64,000 nt of DNA from Mugil cephalus. Its lineage: Eukaryota > Chordata > Actinopteri > Mugiliformes > Mugilidae. Shown in pieces: positions 41,890 to 52,769 of this stretch; the first letter of the stretch is position 1; every line of letters begins with the position of its first letter. The stretch covers positions 11,922,591-11,986,590 of the forward strand of contig NC_061776.1 of the NCBI RefSeq assembly GCF_022458985.1, in the 5' to 3' direction. The position numbers were made by a program, and so were the translations under genes. Below the pieces are notes generated by a model. The model had not been told where the DNA came from. It worked only from the letters and a program-made list of their open reading frames with translations, and made no database searches.

Positions 41890-44800
41890 GGTGCTGGTCG
41901 CTGATGCTGCGGGGCGTAAACTGGCCGCTCAACTTGGACTAATGTCAGCCCGGAGACTGAATCTGGGTCTCACACGCGTGCTAAAATAAAATAAAATAAA
42001 AAAAAAATAAAAGAAAAAGAAAGAAAGACAAATGGAAACGTGGTCTATTGGTGCGGACTGTGGGTTCTGTGAGAGAGAAAACGCGCGCACCAGCCGGCGC
42101 TCAAGGACATTATTACACAAGTGTATCAACACCTTACCTGATTTTGTTTCCCTGCTTCCCAAAAGTTAATTCACTTGAATAAAAAAAAAAAAAAAATTAA
42201 AACAGCCTCAGCAGCTGTTAAGGACGCTTGGTGACGTGCGACTGAAATCCAGATGCACAGAATGTGGCGGGTTTCTGGGTAGTTGGCGAACGAGCAAATG
42301 CACTGCCTGTGCCACCGCTGCGTCCTCGACGGTGCGCACTGGAAGCCCGCACTGCACATTCAGTGACATCAGAGGCTGAGCCAACACATATGACTGAGTA
42401 TCCAGCCAGAAGAAGGTCTCCAAACACCCGATAAGCTGGAAATATAACCAGCTCTGTTTAAATTGGCTTTTGCATGATTTGCGGTGCAAGTAATTACTAA
42501 TCACTTATGGCATGCCACCATTACAGCATCTTATTCCAGGTTAAAATATCTTACGTTTTTTTTAAGATATTTTGATGAGTTCACAAGTTGCCAAGGCAAG
42601 CAGTACGTCAACAACACATGCACATCTTGAAATAGTTTGAATTCCCATTAATGCTGCTATAAAATCTTCCCTAGCAACTCCCCTGAGATGTTCCTCCGCA
42701 ATACGAAAAGGCACATTGAAGAGGCATGAAGTGCGAGAAGGACATTTGATAACAACCCTCAGATGATTGCATCTATGTCTGGCCAGCAGCATCAAGGGGT
42801 AAGAAATATGGCTTCAAAGAAAAACTGATCATTTCCCCATCACCATGTTTTGACTGCTCTCTGGTTAAATTCCTTCCTGCTCTAAGAGCAGAGCAGCCTT
42901 TTCTTTTTTTTTTTTTTTTTACTGCCTCTCACATGTCCTCATAATTTACACCTCCTTTCATGTGCATCTCCTTCATTTTTATCCCCTTAACACGACTCTA
43001 AAAAAAAACACCACTGCAGTGGCACGAAGTCAAAACAGCACCAAGAGCTCGAGATGAAAAAATCTGTAAATGGAAAAGCTCTCCTCTCAGCAGGAATCGC
43101 AGGCTATCCCTCTCCTCGACACCGCCACCTCCCACCCCCAACATAGTAGATATCAGGTCATAATTAAGTGGGGGAAGTTTCCCTTCCCTCCGTTCATACA
43201 TGAACAGCTGTTGCTTGGAGACCCATTGTGGCCAGGTGTTGCTTAAGTGACAAAGCCTTTCTGCGAGTTTGTCTCCATTGTCGAGGAGGGCACAGGCTTC
43301 AGTTGTTGTTTCTTCCCTTTTTTTTTTTCCGGTCATTGTAAATGGTTGGTAAACGTTCACTACTTGAACCTTGACCCGACAGTAGCAGAGGATGAATCAC
43401 GCCTTTCCTCACATCAGATCCAGTGGAGGAAAAAAGATGCTAAATCTTAATGTATATATAACAAAGCTGTGTTTCCACATAGATACGATCTGCTAGTCTT
43501 CCTCTGGCACTTGAAACATTTTGTTTTTAATTTGAGCTCAAGAGAAGGAAAAGGAGAAGGAGGAGGAGGAGGAGATTAAGCGCTTGTTATGTAACCTGCA
43601 GCAGTTGAGGTCAAGAACAAACTCCCCCCTTTCAGTGAACTGAACCCGAGGTGCTGTCTGCTCGGTGAGAAGCTCCAGTTAATGATTTCACGATGGAGAC
43701 GTGCACTGGACACAAAGGGAAAACATTCTGTGAAGCAATTACTCTCTTTTGTTGGGATTTCCCAGATGTTTACGCAACAATTGTTTCGAGCGTTCTTCTC
43801 CATCAGACAGTGACTGTTTCTCAGAATGGGTTTCAGTTTTAAGTCACCCTACAACTATATTATTGATTAGTCTTCAAAACATCCACCTCCACTCCCACAC
43901 TAGACCGGTTACCGCGAGCAACTAGAAAGAAGGAACAGCAGAACAGCCTGGACATTGGTGATGACAGAAGAAAAAAAAAAATACCAGATTTACATTTGAA
44001 GTTTAAGTGTTAGTCTACTGGATCTGCTGGAAATAAGGCTTGTAAGAGCAATAGGAGTGAGAGTGAACTCTTAAAATTCTCTGTAGAGCCGAGGGGAACC
44101 GAAGAGCTAGCTGCTACTCTGTGGGTTGGTCACCTTTTAGAATACAATCATTTGACCATGTGATTAAATAAATGGGAGTTTGAATGTGAAAACCTTCTTT
44201 TTACTCCAAACTTCCATCACTGTATTCGCCCATTGCGATCAAGGCCATTCCTTCATCTTCCCTTTCATGTTTTTTAACAAGGGATAACACTGTAGTTTAA
44301 AATCCTGGGTTAACCCTTCAGTTGTCTTCTCATCGGTGGCTTTGCCCTCTCTGGTCAAAAGTGACCTGGTCTGTTTGACTATTTATATTGTCTGATAACT
44401 ACTGCCATGAGGAGAAGACCACATTTTTTATAAAATTATGTAACATGAAAACATTTTACCTAGAGGACAGGAGGAAAGAAGGAAAAGATTCAATGAACGA
44501 TCAAATTCTTTTTATGATCTTTGATAACTCACCTGTAATAGAAATACTGTTGTCACTAACAGTTTTTCATAAACGTATTCATAGCCATAACCTTCCTACT
44601 CTCTCTGGGGGATTTCAGGACGGGTTTTGCGAATCATCTTGAGTCTATTTTGGTAAACCACCCCCATCCTAATTTCCTGTCCATCCCGTTGTCCCGTTCC
44701 CACCCTTTGTCTGGAGATACAGTGTCACTCTGGCATCTGTATTTGTACAGTTCAATTTTCATTTAATTCTCTCCAGCTGATCCTCTCAAGCCATATCGAA

Positions 44801-47800
44801 CAGTGGGCGGGAGCCTTGATCTGTGAAGCTGAATCTCCAGGTCCATCCACAGACAGTCTGTGAGACAGTCAAGGCCACCCCAGTGATGTCATGACTCTGG
44901 TTCGTTATTGTGCTCATAAGGTAATAGAAATCCATTATCTGCATCCTATGGCAACAGGATTTCTTCTGCGACCTTTCTGGATCTGGAGGCATTCATCGCT
45001 CCCTCAGTTGTGACCTGCCTCCTTGTCCTTGCCCTGATGCTGCCACCGCCGTGCTGCACAGTAGAGATTTGATTTATTTGGTTCAGAGCACGCTCCCCTG
45101 TTCTCCACACTCACGCCGGGGTCCGGTAATCTGTTCCTATTGATGAGATATGGGGTGATTTCTATAACTACAGATTACTCCCATCAAGATCCATTTGCAG
45201 AACTCACGATGGTGCCTCATCATTTTCCCGATGTGTATTTCAATCACGGCGCTTTGTTTGAAATCACAAGAGAGAGGGGGGAAAACAAAGACGGACTCGG
45301 GAAAAAGGCCTTATTATTAGCTTCATGACAATAGGCTAGAAACAGGGTTTTCTCTAGTAGCTAGGAAGGGTTGTGCTCTTTGTCCCCGTCAGGAACAAGA
45401 GTTAACCGCAGGTGCTCCCAGTTAAAACACAGATTAGATTAAAATACTAATAGTGTCCTGTGACGTGTTAAAATCCACGTACGCGTAAAGACTGCAAACC
45501 GAGCGGCCCCTTATCAGGACAAATGCATCCAGCGAGTTCGAGCGAGGGGAGCTTTGTATGCGGACGCCGTGCTGCCTCACAAACATCCACAGGTATCCAG
45601 ATGGTGCGGTCACGCCAGGTCTTCCCGGTTCTGCTCTGGATGAAAATGACTTGGTTGCTGAAAATGTGATCGGCATGTGTTGCTGCTCTGGCCCTTCTTT
45701 AGGGGATTCAGCGGCGGTTTGGCACCGGCGTTTTCTTTCTGCTCTAATTTGGTCAAAAGCAGACACTCGTTGAGAGAGTACTGCACAATGTCCTCAGATT
45801 ACATCGGATTCGGCCATTACTGTTGTTAGATACAATGAAACCAATAAGACAACAATCCCTTTGTTTGCTTTTTTTTTTTTTTGGCAGGGTACAGGGATTA
45901 TGCTAAGTGGGTGCTGTTTAAAGCGAGAGGCCGCGGCGGCTTAAGTTCTCTTGATAACACACACCTGCCAAACACCTTGGACATTGTCCAGAGGAGAACG
46001 GGTGCTGCTACGTGTTAGCAGGTGTTAAGAAAAGCATCCTCATTTTACTAATTGTGAATAAAACTTTCGCACAGCACTGAACATCCGCAGTGTAGAGCCA
46101 CTGACGTACTGGAGCTTTGCATTGTGTGTCAGTAGTGTATGGTCGTTCGTTTTTATTTTATTAATTGTAGAACTATTTGTAAGGGTTTAAATCGTCCATT
46201 CTTAAATGATTTATCCTCTACTGTGTCTTAACAGTCTAAGCTCCCAAAACTCAGCATTCAGCTATCAAACGCTCTGTAAACCCAGGAATAAATCTTCAAG
46301 AAATTATCCATGTGAGCTGGGTTTTTTTTTTTTTTTTTTTTAATTTAACAGCCAGAGTATCGTCTGAAATTACAACCTAGAGTGACTGCACACAAAAAAT
46401 GATTACAGTGCACCTGCGCTTGGCTATAAACGATATGAAATCATACTCTGAACCCCTTGAGAATCCATTAATTCCACTGTGGTGTGTCATGCATGAGATA
46501 CTGAGAGGTATCCACAACTTAATGCTGCACACAGCAGCAGCTTTTTTTTTTTTTTTAATTCAGGCATGAGTTCAAGGTGTAAGCAACACACTCGTATTTG
46601 TCATTCTCCTTAGACGCGGCCCTAAATCAAGCATCACGCTGCGCTGCTGTCGGCACAGCCTTGTTTTGATCGTAGCCATGGGAACGGACAGTTTCTGACC
46701 CATGGTTACAAGAGCAAAGGGATTTGATCGATGAAGCGAGGCAACAATACCCGTCGCCTTGAAAGCTGATGTAACAATCTGCCGGGCAGGGTGAATAAAA
46801 GTGTCAAACGCAAACAGTCGGGGAGCGTGAACCACAAAACTTATTTTTATTTGCCCTTGACGTGTTAAACAGCATGAATATTCAGGAAACATGCAAAACG
46901 CAGTGTCGAGAGGGAAGGAATCAAAAAAGATCGAACGGCCGAGACCAGTCGTACTGTGAGAAGGCACTTGCATCAGGGGAGTTTCATCTAGACACCAAAC
47001 CTCAGAGGCTGACTGTGCACACAAACACCTGCTTTCACTTTTGTCTTGACCCTGAGCAACACGGGTGGGTAGCATAATAAAGAAAAGAAAAAAACATCTG
47101 TTTCAAGGGTCAGGATTCACACAGTTGTTGCAGATGAGCACGCACAGGGACCATTGTGAGCCTCTAAATTGTGTTTGGAGAGCAAGGCAGGGTCAGGCTC
47201 CTGCAGCCCAAAGGCCGTAAGCCCGAACATAAATATTGGATGTGGGCACGTTCCAGCTCTGCACCAAGTTTTAAAACAGACAGAAAGTTGATTTTTGAAT
47301 TTTACAAAGATTAAGGACAAGGTGTTCTTTATCTACCAAGGTGAAATGTTAGTACACGGGAGAAATAAAGGGCGTCTGCCGGAAAGTTTAGGAGAAGGTT
47401 CGTCATATGTGAGAATATGTGACTTTCGCAGTTAAACAACATCGTCCACATGGAGTTTAACTGAAGGCATCTGGAAGCAGATTTCCCATGGGCACGTTGC
47501 TGCCAGCTTGGATGTCTGTCTGCATCATGTATAAGCAGCTTTGAGTACAGCACACTGTAGCTATTGTAAATACTCATACACTGTGTCATGAAAAAGTTTG
47601 GCTACGCCCGGGCAAACACAACATTCCGTTAATATTTGATGTGCAAAAATTATTGCACGGGTGAAGTAAATGCTGTTGGTTTTTCAATTATTTGTTCAAT
47701 TTGATTTTCGTTTTTTCTTTCTTTCTTTCTTTAAATGTGAAAATATGAAAAATTGTCAATTCAAAGTAAAATTTCACATCCCCCTGTAGTACCTCCAGGG

Positions 47801-48562
47801 ACCACCTTTGACTTTGTTTATAAGACGTTACCAGGCTGTCGCCATCAGTTGGAACCAGCCCTCTCTCAGTAAACATTTTATTCCTTCAGTGATGAGCTGA
47901 TACTGGTTCATATTCAGCAGCCCACGCTCATCTTCAAGTTGTAGACATGTCTGTAATAAAGTGAATTTACAAAGAGCAAGTATCTTCCAGAGTATTAGTG
48001 ATGCATTTGTGTTTATTTAATATTTTAAACTGAGTTGATTGTCATTTATAGTCTGTCGACGTCATGAATGCGAAGGCTAAAAGATTTAAACTGTAAATCT
48101 ACACAAGCTAACATTGATGTAGTATCTTTGTAGTATTTTTATCACAAGCATAAACTTAGGAGCAACTATTCGTTACCACAAATGTTGTCCCATCAATCTC
48201 TCACATAACATTAGTTCTATTCTTCAAATAGTGAGAAAAGAACTGAAAGTAGCTCTTGAAAATTTGTAGAAATCTGATATTTGTTAGATCTTTTTTGCTG
48301 AGGCATGAAGACATTTCAGGAGTTGGAGACCAACAAAACCAACAAAATTCCCCAACAAGATTTTCAGCTTGTTACTCATTCTTTATGTTTCCTTTTGGTG
48401 TGTCACTATTACACAGAGGAATTTATTATTTTTTATTTGCATTGAATAAGTTTTACATCGAGCTTGAAGGTCAAGATAAATTTATTTATGGTTTGACTGG
48501 TTGATTGATTGATTAATTGAGATCACCTCTCATATGTCCACACTGACCTGATATAATGTTCC
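41890..48562. other. Gene-poor region upstream of oprk1
   Basis: In about 6.7 kb I find no supported exon or RNA gene. Homopolymer tracts occur near 42.19, 42.91, 46.33 and 46.54 kb and a CTTT run near 47.72 kb. Non-repetitive stretches such as 45.05-45.35 kb look like ordinary or possibly conserved regulatory DNA, which cannot be decided without alignment. The oprk1 promoter and 5'UTR should lie at the left end. Confidence 0.45.
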
Positions 48563-48700
48563 GATGGAATGTGATGTCATTGCTGTAACTAAGTTACTTT
48601 TTTAAAGAAGTAATCTGATTACTTTTTCAAGGTAACTATGGTAACACTGGTTGCCATGGAATGTATGTCAGAATCTTTGATGGTATGTGATGTCATCATG
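48563..48700 (+). repeat. Palindromic repeat remnant and direct repeats upstream of the novel gene
   Basis: AAGTAATC-T-GATTACTT is a perfect inverted repeat (near 48606-48622), next to TAACTAAGTTAC and GGTAACTATGGTAACACTGG. This text resembles a common teleost hAT-like element beginning CAGTGTT. Two direct repeats, GATGGAATGTGATGTCATT and GATGGTATGTGATGTCATCA, flank it and carry CRE-like TGATGTCA. Its class is an inference. Confidence 0.45.
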
Positions 48701-48728
48701 GCTTTGATCTGTAGAATGTTGCTGTGAG

Positions 48729-48736
48729 TATAAATA
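48729..48736 (+). promoter_or_regulatory. TATA box of the novel repeat gene
   Basis: TATAAATA followed by GGG lies about 150 bp before the first in-frame ATG (48878). Initiation would be expected near 48760. The match is strong and correctly placed for the downstream reading frame. Confidence 0.6.
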
Positions 48737-48877
48737 GGGATCAGCTCCTAAAAGCCACACGTGAGTTATTGATCGGTAAACCTACCAGAAGACACACAGC
48801 GAGCGAACGTGAAGATTACTTCATATTCAACACAGCAACAGTCAGAGATTCGAACAGTAAACACTATTCGATTTGAA

Positions 48878-49741
48878 ATGGAGACCAGTGCTACAAACAG
48901 CTACAAGGTTCACAGAACCTTTAAAGTTACCCTGCGTAACTTTAGGCACCAAGTCTACATTCCAAAGAAGTCTGCCATGACGTCTGCAGAGGAAAACAAG
49001 GAGAAGTCTCAGCCAACGGACTCCAGGAAAATCACTGTTAACTTCCAGGAGGAGGTTGAGCAGAACATCAGCATCCAGCTCAACAACGAAGACTTTCCAG
49101 CTCTCCAGACCGAGCCGACTCAACCCCAGGAGTCACAGAAGAACTCCAAGGCCGCTAACCTGAGGGGACCCCGTAAACAGAAGAAGGACAAGATGGCAGT
49201 TAAAATGACCTACGCGCAGGCAACCAAACGTGCATCACTTGCCAACTCGCCTACACTGTCCCCCACAGCCGCCGAAGTACCTGGTACAGCAACTGAAGTA
49301 CCAGCCACAGCTATCACAGTATCTGATGCAGCTCCAGGGATTCCTGTCGCAGCTCCCACAGTACGTGAGCCAGCTACTGGCATTAGAGCTGCCTGCCTGC
49401 CGCATTTCCAGATGTGCCTGCACCCACAGTCTCCGATAGAATGCCTGCCGCATTATCTCCAGAGAGTGGCATTCTGCCATATCTCCAGATATGGCTACTG
49501 CATTTCCAGAAGTGCCTGCTGCATCTCCAGAAATGCCTGCCGCATTTCCAGATGTGCCTGCCACATCTCCAGAGGTGCCTGCCGCATTTCCAGAAGTGCT
49601 TGCCATATCTCCAGATATGGCTACTGCATTTCCAGAAGTGTCTGCCGCATCTCCTGGAATGCCTGCCGCATTTCCAGATGTGCCTGCCACATCTCCAGAG
49701 ACCAGTGCTACAAACCGCTACAAGGTTCACAGAACCTTTAA
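48878..49741 (+). pseudogene. First, frame-broken unit of the novel repeat gene
   Basis: I do not recognise this protein. The ATG opens METSATNSYKVHRTFKVTL, a conserved block of about 105 residues with FQEEVEQNISIQLNNEDFPA, LRGPRKQKKDK and TYAQATK. It then reaches VPGTATE-type heptads and REPAT. After about 49380 the frame slips, and again near 49465-49475, so the heptad array is read as meaningless CHISRGACRIS-type peptide until the stop at 49741. The offset to the next unit is 817 bp, not a multiple of three, whereas units 2 and 3 are 792 bp apart. Either this unit is a decayed copy, an intron or frameshift joins it to the main frame, or the assembly is wrong here. It holds the only start codon near the TATA box. 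Confidence 0.5.
48881..49697 (+). repeat. Tandem unit 1 (817 bp, diverged)
   Basis: Starts at GAGACCAGTGCTACAAAC, as do units 2 and 3. It is nearly identical to them across the first 500 bases but has an altered heptad part with extra and missing bases. Confidence 0.85.
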
Positions 49742-52691
49742 AGTTACCCTGCGTGACTTTAGGCACCAAGTCTACATTCCAAAGAAGTCTGCCATGACGT
49801 CTGCAGAGGAAAACCAGGAGAAGTCTCAGCCAACGGACTCCAGGAAAATCACTTCTAACTTCCAGGAGGAGGTTGAGCAGAACATCAGCATCCAGCTCAA
49901 CAATGAAGACTTTCCAGCTCTCCAGACCGAGCCGACTCAACCCCAGGAGTCACAGAAGAACTCCAAGGCCGCTAACCTGAGGGGACCCCGTAAACAGAAG
50001 AAGGACAAGATGGCAGTTAAAAAGACCTACGCGCAGGCAACCAAACCTGCATCACTTGCCAACTCGCCTACACTGTCCCCCACAGCCGCCGAAGTACCTG
50101 GTACAGCAACTGAAGTACCAGCCACAGCTATCACAGTATCTGATGCAGCTCCAGGGATTCCTGTCGCAGCTCCCACAGTACGTGAGCCAGCTACTGAAAT
50201 GCCTGCCGCATTTCCAGATGTGCCTGCCACATCTCCAGAGATGCCTGCCGCATTTCCAGAAGTGCCTGCCATATCTCCAGATATGGCTACTGCATTTCCA
50301 GAAATGTCTGCCGCATCTCCAGAAATGCCTGCCGCATTTCCAGATGTGCCTGCCACATCTCCAGAGGTGCCTGCCGCATTTCCAGAAGTGCTTGCCATAT
50401 CTCCAGATATGGCTACTGCATTTCCAGAAGTGTCTGCCGCATCTCCAGGAATGCCTGCCGCATTTCCAGATGTGCCTGCCACATCTCCAGAGACCAGTGC
50501 TACAAACCGCTACAAGGTTCACAGAACCTTTAAAGTTACCCTGCGTGACTTTAGGCACCAAGTCTACATTCCAAAGAAGTCTGCCATGACGTCTGCAGAG
50601 GAAAACCAGGAGAAGTCTCAGCCAACGGACTCCAGGAAAATCACTTCTAACTTCCAGGAGGAGGTTGAGCAGAACATCAGCATCCAGCTCAACAATGAAG
50701 ACTTTCCAGCTCTCCAGACCGAGCCGACTCAACCCCAGGAGTCACAGAAGAACTCCAAGGCCGCTAACCTGAGGGGACCCCGTAAACAGAAGAAGGACAA
50801 GATGGCAGTTAAAATGACCTACGCGCAGGCAACCAAACGTGCATCACTTGCCACCTCGCCTACACTGTCCCCAACAGCAGCCGAAGTACCTGGTACAGCA
50901 ACTGAAGTACCAGCCACAGCTATCACAGTATCTGATGCAGCTCCAGGGATTCCTGTCGCCGCTCCCACAGTACGTGAGCCAGCTACTGAAATGCCTGCCG
51001 CATTTCCAGATGTGCTTGCCACATCTCCAGAGATGCCTGCCGCATTTCCAGAAGTGCTTGCCATATCTCCAGATATGGCTACTGCATTTCCAGAAGTGTC
51101 TGCCGCATTTCCAGAAATGCCTGCCGCATTTCCAGATGTGCCTGCAGCATTTCCAGAAGTGCCTGCCATATCTCCAGATATGGCTACTGCTTTTCCAGAA
51201 GTGCCTGCCACATCTCCAGAAATGCCTGCCGCATTTCCAGATGTGCCTGCCGCATTTCCAGATGTGCCTGCAGCATTTCCAGAAGTGTCTGCCACATCTC
51301 CAGATGTGTCCGCCACATCTCCAGAAGTGCCTGTCGCGTCTCCATATGTGCCTGCTGCATGTCCAGAAGTACCCGCTGCAGCTCCTGCTGTAGATGGTGC
51401 ATCTCCAGAGATTCCTGTAGCAGCACCCACAGCACCTCCGCCAACTTCTGGGTTGGCAGCTGGAGACACCCTTCCACAGGCTGCCATGAGGCCTTCAACA
51501 GGGCCATACAGGATGGACACGAGGTCTAAAGTCCAACGTTCCACACGGCCAGATAGGATGGACACAAGACCTAAAGTCCAACCAGGACCAAAACCGATGG
51601 ATTGGATACCTAAATTACAGCAATCCACACCAAAGAAACGGGCTGAGACAAAACCTAAAGTGGAGCCATCTACCATGCTCCAATGTGCAGTTCCAGAAAT
51701 GCCCGTCACTGCTCTCAACGTACCTGCTGCACCAAACCCTGCACAGACCACCACAAAGATCAAAGTGCAACCTTTGGCATTGCCAAAACTGATGGAGCTG
51801 ACACCTAAATTGTCATCTTCCACCAGGCCAATACCTGTCAATGCCAAACTGCGCCCCACAACTTTCACCCTGCAAAGACTGGAGTCTACTACAGAGCCCA
51901 CACAGCAGCCTGCAGCAACTAAAGTACATCCAATTCTCCAAATGCTGCGTGGAAACACAACTGAGAAACCACAGCCTGCTGTCAAGCCTGAACTCACCAG
52001 CACTGGGATCAAGAACGACACCTTACTTCAGATCTCGGAGATGGAGTTTCAAAGAATTCTGGGTGAAGGGACAGACAAGATCTCCTCCTTGGAGAAAGAA
52101 AAGGCTGCTCTAAGAAAAGAGTTGGAGCAACTGAAAGAACAGCTCACTGCCCAAGGAAAAGAGGCAAAAGAAGAGATGGCTCTTCTTCATCAGGAGCTCA
52201 GCAAGAAGACAGAGATGCATGGAAATGTCTTCCTGAAGGGTAAACAGCTACAAGAGGCTCTCCAGTCAGAAGAGCAAAAAAGGAAGGAAGCCGAGGCCTG
52301 TCTTCAACAACAAGCAGAGGAGACCACTAAAGTTAAAGCTGCACTGACTCTAATGCGGACTCAGATGGATGAGCAACAGCGTCAGTGGGAGGAGGAGAAA
52401 CTCCACTACCTTTCTGAGAATGCAGAGATCACAGCAACTATGACGGCTGCAGCTACCAAGACGCAGGAGGACCTGGAAAACCAAAAAAGACAGTGGGACC
52501 AGGAAAGGGCCAACCTCCAGCAACATTTACAATCCGTGACCGAGGCCCTCGAGAAAACGGTGGAGGAGGGGGAAAACTCCAGAGAGGCATCAATGGACAG
52601 ACATCTGGAACAGCAGGTTGAGGAGGCACCAAAAAAGGCAAAGAAGAAATCTCTGAAGAAGCGATTCATCAACCTTTTCCGAAGAACTTGA
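49491..52691 (+). CDS. Novel intronless protein: tandem units, heptad array, coiled coil
   Basis: Unrecognised. A single uninterrupted frame of 1066 codons with no splice sites needed. The ATG used lies inside the heptad array of unit 1, so the true N-terminus is uncertain (see the TATA box and ATG at 48878). Order: end of array 1; unit 2 block from residue 70; heptad array 2; unit 3 block from 334; heptad array 3 (residues 501-647); a Pro/Lys/Arg-rich region with repeated RMDTRSKVQ/RMDTRPKVQ (about 660-830); a long Glu/Lys/Gln-rich coiled coil (about 843-1046) containing EKEKAALRKELEQLKEQL; and a highly basic tail KKSLKKRFINLFRRT. There is no signal peptide or membrane segment. Each block carries NNEDFPALQ, like a short motif I recall from CNOT2. 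It lies between oprk1 and atp6v1h, which are close neighbours in human, in the opposite orientation. Single-exon structure and downstream poly(A) hint at retroposed origin. Confidence 0.7.
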   Translation: MATAFPEVPAASPEMPAAFPDVPATSPEVPAAFPEVLAISPDMATAFPEVSAASPGMPAAFPDVPATSPETSATNRYKVHRTFKVTLRDFRHQVYIPKKSAMTSAEENQEKSQPTDSRKITSNFQEEVEQNISIQLNNEDFPALQTEPTQPQESQKNSKAANLRGPRKQKKDKMAVKKTYAQATKPASLANSPTLSPTAAEVPGTATEVPATAITVSDAAPGIPVAAPTVREPATEMPAAFPDVPATSPEMPAAFPEVPAISPDMATAFPEMSAASPEMPAAFPDVPATSPEVPAAFPEVLAISPDMATAFPEVSAASPGMPAAFPDVPATSPETSATNRYKVHRTFKVTLRDFRHQVYIPKKSAMTSAEENQEKSQPTDSRKITSNFQEEVEQNISIQLNNEDFPALQTEPTQPQESQKNSKAANLRGPRKQKKDKMAVKMTYAQATKRASLATSPTLSPTAAEVPGTATEVPATAITVSDAAPGIPVAAPTVREPATEMPAAFPDVLATSPEMPAAFPEVLAISPDMATAFPEVSAAFPEMPAAFPDVPAAFPEVPAISPDMATAFPEVPATSPEMPAAFPDVPAAFPDVPAAFPEVSATSPDVSATSPEVPVASPYVPAACPEVPAAAPAVDGASPEIPVAAPTAPPPTSGLAAGDTLPQAAMRPSTGPYRMDTRSKVQRSTRPDRMDTRPKVQPGPKPMDWIPKLQQSTPKKRAETKPKVEPSTMLQCAVPEMPVTALNVPAAPNPAQTTTKIKVQPLALPKLMELTPKLSSSTRPIPVNAKLRPTTFTLQRLESTTEPTQQPAATKVHPILQMLRGNTTEKPQPAVKPELTSTGIKNDTLLQISEMEFQRILGEGTDKISSLEKEKAALRKELEQLKEQLTAQGKEAKEEMALLHQELSKKTEMHGNVFLKGKQLQEALQSEEQKRKEAEACLQQQAEETTKVKAALTLMRTQMDEQQRQWEEEKLHYLSENAEITATMTAAATKTQEDLENQKRQWDQERANLQQHLQSVTEALEKTVEEGENSREASMDRHLEQQVEEAPKKAKKKSLKKRFINLFRRT
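49698..50489 (+). repeat. Tandem unit 2 (792 bp)
   Basis: Exactly 264 codons long and nearly identical to the start of unit 3. The few differences include AAAAAGACC versus AAAATGACC and AAACCTGC versus AAACGTGC. The near identity implies a recent duplication or gene conversion. Confidence 0.92.
50199..50492 (+). repeat. Heptad-coding array 2 (14 x 21 bp)
   Basis: Fourteen consecutive 21-bp units encode MPAAFPD, VPATSPE, MPAAFPE, VPAISPD, MATAFPE and similar. They fit the consensus [MV]PA[AT][FS]P[DE] and run straight into the next GAGACCAGTGC block. Confidence 0.92.
50490..51431 (+). repeat. Tandem unit 3 with expanded heptad array
   Basis: The conserved block is followed at 50991-51431 by 21 heptads instead of 14. 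The last five drift in sequence (VPVASPY, VPAACPE, VPAAAPA, VDGASPE, IPVAAPT) before the unique C-terminal part begins. The expansion and edge decay are what unequal exchange inside an array would leave. Confidence 0.9.
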
Positions 52692-52769
52692 GAGACCCAG
52701 CCTCAGTCTGACCTCTGTCATAACCGCTGTCCTATCACCCACTCCCCGTCCAAAACCCCCATTTTTGTT

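Noticed and set aside
46320-46342. T-rich tracts (also near 42.19, 42.91 and 46.54 kb) considered as retrocopy tails
   Set aside because: No adjoining retrocopy body or SINE head was recognised, so they are left as homopolymer runs.
50819-52021. Long minus-strand open frame of 400 codons (GTSGNAAGISGD repeats)
   Set aside because: It is the antisense of the 21-bp heptad array and coiled-coil region. Repeats whose length is a multiple of three keep several frames open, and it has no promoter or sensible ends.
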